The position numbers and the translations under genes were made by a program. 64,000 bases of DNA. It comes from Lachancea thermotolerans CBS 6340. Lineage: Eukaryota; Ascomycota; Saccharomycetes; Saccharomycetales; Saccharomycetaceae. The DNA is taken from positions 1,426,001 to 1,490,000 of the forward strand of contig NC_013080.1 in assembly GCF_000142805.1 (NCBI RefSeq). The letters run 5' to 3'. Below, in pieces: positions 18,171-27,500 of the stretch. Positions within the stretch are counted from its first letter, which is position 1, and each line of letters begins with the position of its first letter. Below the pieces are notes generated by a model. It did no database searches, was not told the DNA's origin, and saw only the letters and a program-made list of their open reading frames with translations.

Positions 18171-18276
18171 CGCCTTTGGTTTCTTTCATCAAGTCATTAA
18201 GCAACATTAAAAACTAAAATTTCATTGAATCAAGAAAAATAGGCGTCCCAGGGCTTTTGACGCAAAGGACCAACAA

Positions 18277-21200
18277 ATGTCGCTGTTCACAGCACTCAAC
18301 TTCACACCTGACGATGCCTTACAAGAAGCAGAGCAACACTCCCGGGAACTCCAAGTGGAGGAGAGTTCCAAAATTTACCAAAGCGCCCTTCTTCATCTAA
18401 AAGCTAAGAGGTTCGAGCAAGCAGAAGAGAAGTTCAAAGAGCTATTCAATATAGATGTAATAAAGCCTGACAAATGGGGACTTTACAAATACTCAAGCCC
18501 TACACTGAATTCTCTACGCTATCTGGCCTACCGAAATCGAGGGGTTTTCTATTATCAGTTTTTACAGGAAAAGCACGAAAACATGTCATCTCAAGACATA
18601 GTTGAGTATACCTTGAAAGTTGCAGAAAACCTTCTGGATGCAATTCAACACAGTAATTGCGACGCGGCTGTGGCCAAGCTCTTAATTTCCATATTCAAGA
18701 GCTTCAGGAGCGTAAAGTTACAACGCTACACGCTAGAATACGAACTCTTAAAAGAGTGTGGCTCAACAACTGCTCTCAAAAGGAAGAAAACAGTTTTACC
18801 CGAGGTTCGAGATTTCATTCACCGGTATGTGGAGCTTTTGAGGAGTTCAGAGGACACAGGGTCCCTTGAATCTGACTTTATAGTTCACCTAAAGTGCTTA
18901 TTAAAAAGCAGTAGCCCGCTGTCGTTAGAGCTACCGCCTTTTTTGTCTCGCATACAGACCATGAAACTGGAAGACGACTTGGCTTTGAGAGAAGAAAACG
19001 AAGTGAGCGTAGTAGTGAATGAACTCAGCTGGGAAGCGGTTGCTGAGGCTGTTGTTTCCACACTCCCCAAATATAAGTTCTCCAACTTTTTTAGTAAAAT
19101 ATCGGACCCCTACAACGAAGCTGAAGAACCTATTGAGAAGTTTAAATTTGTTTTGAACGACCTGCATAATGAAGTGGAAGTTGACGTAGAAGAAGAACAC
19201 TCGGAACACGGAGAACAAGCTAATCTAATTACAGAAGATGACACAAAAAATGTTACTGCTCCAGAAGACACCCCCGGACAAGAGGGGATTAATCAGAAAC
19301 GGCCTCTAGACGCGGCTGAGGTTAATAAGCCACTACAGAGGATGAGCAAGCGTTTCAAGGAGAAGCCACAGGTTGCCAGCGACGCAAGGATCATGGACAA
19401 TCACGAAAAATTTCTTCAAGTGATAAATGATGTTGCACTGAGTACAGGCTATGACCTGATACTAACCACTGATAAACTAGCTCCTCAGGATGTTCCGAAA
19501 GAGGCACCATATTTCAATGCAATATCCGATCTATATGACTGCATAAGCTCCTGGACAAATAAGCACAGCGAGTTCCTAAACCAAACAGATACAAAAAACT
19601 CCAAAAGTTCAAGCACCGATGTTGAAAGCACATTACAGCTGAATGCTCTTATCAGGACAAGTGTTCTAGCGGGCGATAACGCTCCTATTGAGTCTTTAAC
19701 CGACTTGCCTGCCGACGATATTCAAAGTTTTATTAATCGCATTAACAAAGACAGTTATCACTTTCAAGAGGTCAGATTGATGCTTCTCGACTCACTCTTG
19801 TCGACTGATACGGACGGCCGGTGTCTTATTATAGACACTTTCTGGAGCCCTGTCCTTTTCAAAACTGTGGAATTTCTAGTAATGAGTGTTGAAACAAACT
19901 TGTTCAACATGATCGGCAACGCGAAGTCAGGACTAGGCAGCTTGGGGCTCTCGGCATATGAAATTCTCATTAATATGCTGGGAAACATCTACAGCAACAT
20001 AAGCACGAAGAAGCTGCAAGGCCAAAAAGTCAACGAATTGGAAACGCAAAAGAACAAACTCGAAAGAAAAATAAGCCGATGGACGCTTCTTCTGGAAGAA
20101 TTGAATTTTGATGATGAACGATCGTTTTATCGTTTTCTTTGGGCCAAGTTTTGCTCACTTCAATATTCTACTGACATCACTGATGGTAAGTTGGTCCTCA
20201 ACCTTCAGGAAATTGAATCTAAAATAGGGAAAAACGGGTCACGAATCAACGTTCCGTACTCTAACTACTCCACAATTCCTCATCTCAATCTTAAAGCGGT
20301 ACAAAGTCAGCTATCTAGGTTGAAAATTATCCAAAAACTCACATCTATTGACGTGGATGTTCCCCAAGAAGACAACGATGTAGCCACAAAACAGCAAATG
20401 GAACTGATTAGAAAGGCCTTGGTTTCAGACGAATACATGAATCCTGAAACGTCCTCGGAAGAAGAACTTTCGATGGAAAGCTTTTTGCGGAATTCACCCT
20501 TCTTGCTCAAAGTTAAGCTTTGGCGGCTACTGGTATCGTTCTACTCGCAGAGAGACAAGGCAATTGCGCAAGCAGTTTACTTCAAAATTCTTCGCATACT
20601 TTATGAAAGGCTTTGCTCGGATGAATATGGGGCACAATCACAATTGCAGAGACAACAAACGCTTTTACTTACTATAAGCTGTATCGGAAGCTTTACCAGG
20701 GGATTTGTGGAAATGGTTCAAGGCATCCACAGCAATAGTTCTAAAGACAACAATGCCACAAAAACCAACCTTCATACTTTGTTCAAGATTCTGAGGATTC
20801 TTTATCCCATTGTCTTTTTTGAGAGTCTCTGTCAGAAAGACTCAAACCTCAAGTCTTTCTTTCGTAAAGCTGTGAAGTCGTCTACAAAACTGAAGAGTGT
20901 TTTTACTGACACAATCACTTCCATAATATACATGTGCAGCTTACTGGAGCGGGAACAAACAAAAATTTCAAGCTTGGTAGAAGTTGCACATGAAATACTG
21001 GGAAGCTTCGACTTTTGTGACGCATCGGAGGGCTCCTTTCTTCACTTTGCAGAACAACTCTTGTGCAAACAAAATAACGAAGGCAGCTTCAATCAAATAA
21101 AACAGCTACTATGGTGCCAGTACCATTTGTTAATTGGGGGCGACAGCTCCGCCATTGAACAGCATAATACGAAAGGACAAGTAATGACACAAGATAGTGC

Positions 21201-23196
21201 TGTTGCCCTCGGAAAATTCCTGATCAATTCGCACTACGGAGATAGGAATCCTCTCAGTGTTTCTGGGAATAAGACCAATCTGAAGCAAACTCTTGATAGC
21301 ATTATTCAGGTTGTTGGAGATGTGGATATTTCCGCTAACTATATCTTAAGTCGAAACGAGTTTTTTCTTGAGCAGTACTTGAAATCGGTGATAACAGCAA
21401 ACACTTTCCGCAAAGCATATGCTGGAAAATTGTCCCTTCAGCTCGTGAAGCCAAATGATAAGTTACAGGGCGTCGCTGACTTGGGTCTCTTTTTCGTAGC
21501 AAGCATTCAGGCCTTAAACCTTTATAAAGCGCGAAAAAAAGCAACACAAGCGCGACCATCTGAACTTGATTCGGTGATTTCCACACTTAAAACTGATATA
21601 CTATACAACACCGAACGATTTGAGAGCTGGATGCTGTTAGGAAAATGCTACTCCTATATTGTGGAAGATGACCTTATCTGGACGTCAGACAAGCTGGCTA
21701 CGAGCGAGAAAAGAAAAGGGACGACTTCTATTCAAAGGAAAGCTATTTTGTGTTATCTTATGGCACTTGGGCTTGCAATGCGCTCTAAAGGCAAATTTCC
21801 CACAAGCTCTCAAGTTTCGGACTATCAAGATATCTTGAAAGAACTGTTCGAGACGCTTTCTGAGGAAATCTTGAATGGCTATTTGAAACCAATGGAAGCG
21901 TCTTGTTTTCAATGGGAACCCCCCACTTCAGTCAAACTCACAGTTGAAGGGGAGTTGGCTGCTGCTCAGTTTTATGCTACACAAACTGTAAGCGATTTTA
22001 ATATTCAGCAGGCGATTCTCACTGGGTTCTCAAAAGCTATTAAAATTGAAGCCAGCCACTTAGCTTCGAAAAACAGACCAAAAAACTGGAAAAACCTTTA
22101 CTATACTGCCAAAATAATATTCAAAAGGTGTGCAGAAGAGTACAAAACTGATGGGCTGAATATTCTTTTACAAGCATGCTCAGTATGTGACGACGCCACA
22201 AGCAGCAAGGAACTGATATTGGAGCCGCATTACTTTCTTACAGTTTCATGCTTCAAGTTGGTCAAGGGTGGATTTATGACTCCGCAGCAAGCTCTGCTTT
22301 CACTACAAAAGAACAACTCGATTTTTCAGAAAGACGATGATTTCTGGTTATTAACCTCCGCTGAAGCTTCCGAGGAAGCAAGGCATAATTTTTGTTGTAA
22401 AATCGTTGCATTACTGAGGGCTTTGATTGCAATGGACAAAATGAAGTGGCACCACAGACCACGTTACCGTATCGCACGTATTTTATATGAAGAGATGCAC
22501 GACTTAGATGGTGCTATTTCAGAGATGGATGAATTAATGTTTTTGAAAAGCTCCAACAAAAGCTTAGTCAACATCTGGAAACCAAAGTATGAACGCCCTG
22601 GAAAACACTTCATTTACACCTTCCAGTATGTTATCTTCTACCTAGATTTGTTATTCTGCCGCAACGATTACTCAAGCATTGCACTCGTCGCGAAGAAGCT
22701 TAAGAGGTTTGGGCCGGGGATGGTGAATGTAGCTACCGCTGCTGACAGGGCTATGCGATTGTTCTGTCAATCAGTGCAAGACACCTTTGGTGTCAATGAG
22801 AAGCTTGCTTTGGACAAGACGCTACCCTCTCTTAACTACCAGCAGTTTCTCAGATATAGTGATCTGCTCTTTCAATCCTTTGACAAAACCAAGTACGATT
22901 CAAAAGTGCTGGACACTTTAGTGCATGCATTGCAGCTTAAGAAAGGAAACAATGGCTATGATGGCATATGTTTGGCGTTGTATTTCACATTCATATATCT
23001 GCCTTGGGCATCGCAGAAGGAAGTGCAGGATAAATCACAGACTTCAGACCCAAACATGAATAACAAAGCCATCGAACCAACTCAGGAGCCCCCCAATGGA
23101 CTTGTTAAGGGAAAAGCCAGTACGAATCGCAAGAGAGTGAGTAAGAAAGATGCATTCGATAAGATTAGTGCCTTGGTAGAGAAGAGAATCACGTGA
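18277..23196 (+). CDS. HIR3: Hir3 subunit of the HIR histone chaperone complex
   Basis: 1639 aa (S. cerevisiae 1648). Hir3 is the large scaffold of the HIR complex (Hir1, Hir2, Hir3, Hpc2), which deposits H3-H4 outside S phase and represses histone genes; it is the yeast counterpart of CABIN1. The opening MSLFTALNFTPDDALQEAEQ followed by TPR-like helices (ALLHLKAKRFEQAEEKFKEL) is typical. An acidic linker with many Glu/Asp lies at about 300-330. The rest is helical-repeat protein, with a conserved C-terminal block around YERPGKHFIYTFQYVIFYLD. The basic tail ends in KRVSKKDAFDKI. The last codons overlap a TCACGTGA element. Confidence 0.93.
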   Translation: MSLFTALNFTPDDALQEAEQHSRELQVEESSKIYQSALLHLKAKRFEQAEEKFKELFNIDVIKPDKWGLYKYSSPTLNSLRYLAYRNRGVFYYQFLQEKHENMSSQDIVEYTLKVAENLLDAIQHSNCDAAVAKLLISIFKSFRSVKLQRYTLEYELLKECGSTTALKRKKTVLPEVRDFIHRYVELLRSSEDTGSLESDFIVHLKCLLKSSSPLSLELPPFLSRIQTMKLEDDLALREENEVSVVVNELSWEAVAEAVVSTLPKYKFSNFFSKISDPYNEAEEPIEKFKFVLNDLHNEVEVDVEEEHSEHGEQANLITEDDTKNVTAPEDTPGQEGINQKRPLDAAEVNKPLQRMSKRFKEKPQVASDARIMDNHEKFLQVINDVALSTGYDLILTTDKLAPQDVPKEAPYFNAISDLYDCISSWTNKHSEFLNQTDTKNSKSSSTDVESTLQLNALIRTSVLAGDNAPIESLTDLPADDIQSFINRINKDSYHFQEVRLMLLDSLLSTDTDGRCLIIDTFWSPVLFKTVEFLVMSVETNLFNMIGNAKSGLGSLGLSAYEILINMLGNIYSNISTKKLQGQKVNELETQKNKLERKISRWTLLLEELNFDDERSFYRFLWAKFCSLQYSTDITDGKLVLNLQEIESKIGKNGSRINVPYSNYSTIPHLNLKAVQSQLSRLKIIQKLTSIDVDVPQEDNDVATKQQMELIRKALVSDEYMNPETSSEEELSMESFLRNSPFLLKVKLWRLLVSFYSQRDKAIAQAVYFKILRILYERLCSDEYGAQSQLQRQQTLLLTISCIGSFTRGFVEMVQGIHSNSSKDNNATKTNLHTLFKILRILYPIVFFESLCQKDSNLKSFFRKAVKSSTKLKSVFTDTITSIIYMCSLLEREQTKISSLVEVAHEILGSFDFCDASEGSFLHFAEQLLCKQNNEGSFNQIKQLLWCQYHLLIGGDSSAIEQHNTKGQVMTQDSAVALGKFLINSHYGDRNPLSVSGNKTNLKQTLDSIIQVVGDVDISANYILSRNEFFLEQYLKSVITANTFRKAYAGKLSLQLVKPNDKLQGVADLGLFFVASIQALNLYKARKKATQARPSELDSVISTLKTDILYNTERFESWMLLGKCYSYIVEDDLIWTSDKLATSEKRKGTTSIQRKAILCYLMALGLAMRSKGKFPTSSQVSDYQDILKELFETLSEEILNGYLKPMEASCFQWEPPTSVKLTVEGELAAAQFYATQTVSDFNIQQAILTGFSKAIKIEASHLASKNRPKNWKNLYYTAKIIFKRCAEEYKTDGLNILLQACSVCDDATSSKELILEPHYFLTVSCFKLVKGGFMTPQQALLSLQKNNSIFQKDDDFWLLTSAEASEEARHNFCCKIVALLRALIAMDKMKWHHRPRYRIARILYEEMHDLDGAISEMDELMFLKSSNKSLVNIWKPKYERPGKHFIYTFQYVIFYLDLLFCRNDYSSIALVAKKLKRFGPGMVNVATAADRAMRLFCQSVQDTFGVNEKLALDKTLPSLNYQQFLRYSDLLFQSFDKTKYDSKVLDTLVHALQLKKGNNGYDGICLALYFTFIYLPWASQKEVQDKSQTSDPNMNNKAIEPTQEPPNGLVKGKASTNRKRVSKKDAFDKISALVEKRIT
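23189..23196. promoter_or_regulatory. TCACGTGA (Cbf1/E-box type) site overlapping the HIR3 stop, upstream of HOM6
   Basis: The palindrome TCACGTGA includes the HIR3 stop codon TGA and lies 104 bp upstream of the HOM6 ATG. The longer word TCACGTGATATT recurs upstream of MET5. Cbf1 binds RTCACRTG at methionine-pathway promoters in yeast; its use here is inference. Confidence 0.55.
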
Positions 23197-23299
23197 TATT
23201 AGTTAAAAGTTTTCTAGCATAAAGTATAGCAGCTTTTGCAAAGTTTAGACTCATAAATCATCGTTTTCTTGTTCGGTAAACTCGTAAAAGCACAAGAAA

Positions 23300-24468
23300 A
23301 TGGCTTCTAAAAGTGTGAATTTGGCCGTTATCGGTATGTTATTTGATTCCTCAGCAATAATTAAATTGGGTAGCGCGTTTCTGTCGGGATGCTTAGAGGC
23401 CACCCCTAACTAACATCATATTCAGGCGCTGGTGTCGTCGGATCCAGTTTTTTGAAACAAGTGAGCGGAGTTAAGTCCAACATCTCCTACAATTTGATCC
23501 TGATTGCTACCTCCGATAATTTCTTAATCTCGAGGGATTACAAACCATTGAGTCTGTCCACCTGGGAGTCGGATCTCACCAGCAGCAAAGACTCACCACT
23601 GCCATTGGAAGGCATCTTAGAATACTTGAAGAAATCCTCATCTCCTGTGATTTTCGTTGACAACACCTCAAACCAAACAATCGCGGAGTTTTACCCACAA
23701 CTTGTTCAAAACGGAATTTCTATCGCAACACCAAACAAAAAAGGGTTCTCCTCAGATCTTTCGTTGTGGAACAAAATTTTCCAAGAAGGCCCTAACGCCG
23801 GTCTTGTCTACCACGAAGCCACCGTTGGTGCTGGCTTACCAATCATTGGTCCTTTGAGGGACATGGTTCAAACTGGAGACAAAATTGTTAAGATTGAAGG
23901 CATCTTCTCCGGTTCTCTGTCTTTCATTTTGAATGAGTTCTCTACGATTTCTGGTAACGACTCTAAGTTCTCCGACATTGTGAAGGTCGCCAAAAACCTA
24001 GGCTACACCGAACCTGATCCAAGAGATGACTTGAACGGTTTGGATGTTGCAAGAAAAGTCACTATTTTGGCGCGTATTGCAGGTTTTAAAGTCGAGTCAC
24101 CATCGTCCTTCCCTGTGAAATCATTGATTCCAAAGCCTCTGGAATCTGTTGCTTCAGGGAAAGAATACCTAGAGAAGCTGCCTGCTTACGACCACGAAAT
24201 GGATGAGCTGAAGAAGGAGGCTGCGGCCGAAAACAAGGTTCTTAGATTTGTTGGTAAGGTTGATTTCCCTAACAACACTGTTTCTGTGGCCATGGAGAAG
24301 TATGATTTCTCCCATCCATTTGCTTCCCTGAAGGGCTCTGATAACGTTATCTCCATCCAAACTGAGCGTTACACCCAACCAGTTATTGTCCAGGGTGCTG
24401 GTGCTGGCTCTGAGGTTACTGCGGCCGGTGTATTGGCCGACGTTTTCAGAATTGCGGAACGGATTTAA
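23300..24468 (+). CDS. HOM6: Hom6 homoserine dehydrogenase, spliced: join(23300..23333,23426..24468)
   Basis: 358 aa after splicing (S. cerevisiae 359). Hom6 reduces aspartate-semialdehyde to homoserine in threonine and methionine synthesis. Without splicing the frame would lack its N terminus. Joining 23333 to 23426 gives MASKSVNLAVIGAGVVGS, the Rossmann nucleotide-binding motif, in line with the family. Further matches are NGISIATPNKKGFSSDL, YHEATVGAGLPII, the homoserine-dehydrogenase signature GYTEPDPRDDLNGLDVARKV, and the C-terminal QGAGAGSEVTAAGVLADVFR. Convergent with IML1, 109 bp away. S. cerevisiae HOM6 has no annotated intron, which makes this structure notable. Confidence 0.95.
23334..23425 (+). 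other. Spliceosomal intron of HOM6
   Basis: 92 bp. Donor GTATGT at 23334, branch-like AACTAAC at 23408-23414, acceptor TTCAG ending at 23425. It splits the Gly12 codon after its first base, inside the nucleotide-binding motif. Confidence 0.92.
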
Positions 24469-24577
24469 AGCATTTTATTTTAGGTCTCCAGGACACTAAA
24501 CTTAAATAAAATCTAGAGATAATTAAGTCCTTCAAACTCCAGTTCTTGCCATTTTAAGTCAAGAGTTCGAGCGAGTA

Positions 24578-27500
24578 TTATAGCGGTTTGCTTTTGTCGC
24601 TCTGCCACACGCCCTTGGCATCAAGGAAAATGCTTCTCAACTTTTCATAGTCAAGGCAGGTACCCTTGAAAGCAAGCATTATCTTCTGGGCGTCTAAGGC
24701 GAATGTTGGTGACTGTTTAACTTTCAAAGTGACAGAGTCCACGTTCACTCGGGAAAGGTGTCTATTATTGGGGGCCAAAAACAAATTCCCATTTTCTCGT
24801 ATTTCCGCAATGTAAGCCCCTGTCAGATGAATGTATTGAGCGTATTTGAACTTTGGCTTGCCCCACGAGTACATCACTTCATGGTCAGTAACGCTTTGAT
24901 TCAGTAGCTGGGAAGCTCTGTTGTCTATCAAAAACCCGCTCTTCTCTAAAAGAAATGTATGATAGTAGTAGGGACTTTGAGATATGAGCTGCTCATCTTT
25001 AAATTCAGGGTCTTCCCACGGATTGATAGCCAAAGTGATATCAACAAAAGTGTGGAAGGGGTTGGAAAGAGGAATTGTGCAAAGTTCAACCCATGGAACC
25101 TCAACCAAGTTTAGACCGTACCGCTTACAAAGTCTGGCCCAGCTATTGATCAGATCATCAATGAGCTTGGGAGTAGCAGTCAGCCATTCGAGCCTTATAT
25201 GAAAGCAATGGTCTGGGTTGTGCACGCGGTCGTAGTGAACCCTACAGACTTCGGGTTTGTAAGACTTTCCTGCAGAGTCCGCATTCACTGTTATCATGTT
25301 GCTGAGAAGAACTGTGGGCTTGTGAGTACTTAGCTTACTGTTGCTCATACTTCCCTCATCGCCTACCACAGCGTCCCCAGTCCCTATGCGCGACAGCTTA
25401 CTGTCAGCACCATCTGGTGCTGATACGCGTCTTACATTCTCGTCAGTGTACAGAGATCTCTGATCCTGCGGGGGATCCCGAACCTCTGAGCTATGCACAT
25501 AATCTGGACTAAAATGGTAGAAATAATGGCCATCCAAAAAGCCGTGCCTATTTTCAACATGAACAAAGAGACCTTGATACATGAGATCTTGTCCGTAAAT
25601 CACAGCTTCATCTCTTGTATCAATGTCCAGGAAGTTTTCGATGAGCCAATTAACGAATTCAGATCCTATGAAGCAGTTGTTATGCCTTTTCCAGTGCCAT
25701 TTGCGGTTAACCAAATTCAAGCTGTTTTTGCCATGTTGCATTTCCTGGGCTAGTTTAGATAAGCTCACTTTTTTGGAAAGCTTGTCTTCATCTCTGATGA
25801 AAATGGTATCATGTTTTACCTTACCTGATGACCTCAAGATCTCAGCTTGCTCGTCAATGAAGGTGAAAAGAGATCCCGTATAAAATATGACTTCGGGTGC
25901 GATTTCTTCTTTACGAGAAGAGCGACTGACTTCGTCTTGCGCGTTTCTTAACCGGGCGCGGTAAATTGATGAGATAAGCCGCCTAAAACCCTCAAGCCGA
26001 ATTTCCTCTGCGCTGAGGGTCTCTGACCTACCATTTATAGTCGAAGAAATGGTATTTTCAGGGACGTCTGCTGGTAAAATAACAAATTTTGATCTGAAAC
26101 GCTTTTTGTTTTGTTCAATTATAGAATCTTCATACCCCGCAAGCATTTGATCGAGCTGATTCCAGTTAACTTTTTCTCTGTTCATCTTCAAAGGATCAGT
26201 CATAATTTCCCGGTACTGATTTTCATAGCGTGTCTTGATCTCAGGGCAATACGTGGGCACCCCAAAACTTGATTCGCTCAGTTTTTTTCTTATATGTCTT
26301 TGAACATCTATGGTGCCATCAAGGGTGCAGGTGAGCCGGTGAATTTCTTCGCCAAGCATCATGAAAAATTTCACATCCATGTAGTTATGTTTTGTCAAAA
26401 TCTTCGTAATTCTTCGTGTATCGCCCTCATTGTTTTTGGAGGACTCTAACCTTTCTAAAGAATCTCCCACGCAAATCTGAAAGCCAGCCAGAAGCCTCAC
26501 GTAGATCATATCTCTCAGGAGATCAAATGCAGTTTGATTTCCAACTTCTTGATCAGGGTTTGAAATAACTGAATGGTTTGTGAACGTGAAATTCTTCTCA
26601 AAGTCTTCCTTAGCAGGAAACGAAGAGATTGTGATCGGTAACTCAGCAGGTGTAGTAAGAGACCTCCATTTGCTGTATTTCTTAGCAACATACCTAGGAA
26701 AGACATCTTTCCATTGAGGTGCAATTAGGTGCCCTGCTCTCTCGGAACTTATTGGCCTTGATACATTCTTTATCTCCAACCAACTAAACAGTGTAGCCGA
26801 CATATCCTGTGGCAATTCTTTTGCCACATATTTCGGCCTTGGAGAATCTATCGACCGCCTTGGGGAGTCTGTGAAACGATTTGGCGATCCAACGAATGAC
26901 TGTGAACAAAAAGAAGAGACATCGAAAGTTGTTTTTTTCCGATCTGGTCTCTCGAAAGATGATAAGTTCTTCTTCAGTACCGGCCATTGCTGATGTACCC
27001 CATTGTCATCGATATCGGGGCTATTGCCCAATGCCAGGTGTCGTGATTGAGAATCACTTGAATTATAGGGCAGGTTAGTGGAGGTTTTTTTGTTCTTTGA
27101 CTCAATTTCAGGGAGAAACTTAGAAACTAGCCGCTGTGCAATGTTGCTGGATTTTGTGGCATTCTTTAACGTGTTAATTGCACGCGAATCTTTTTGAGAA
27201 CCTTTATCTAATTTGGTAAAGCTAGATTTGGTCTCCTTATCATCTAAGAGTCCAGTGGAGGCCGATTGTGCCAAGTCGCCAAAAACTTGCAAAGAAGCAG
27301 TCGATTGGACCATGGGAGAGGCCGATTTTGGAGGGTTCCAGGCTAGTGGTGCTTTACCAGAAATTTCTTTAAAACTCTTCTTGACAGTGGCCTTTTTGCC
27401 ATTGCTTGGGGCTGACGAAACTGAGTATCGATCTTGCACATTATCTGTAGAGACCTGGGAACTGAATATGTCCTCATCGTGATTCTTCATCATGGCCATG

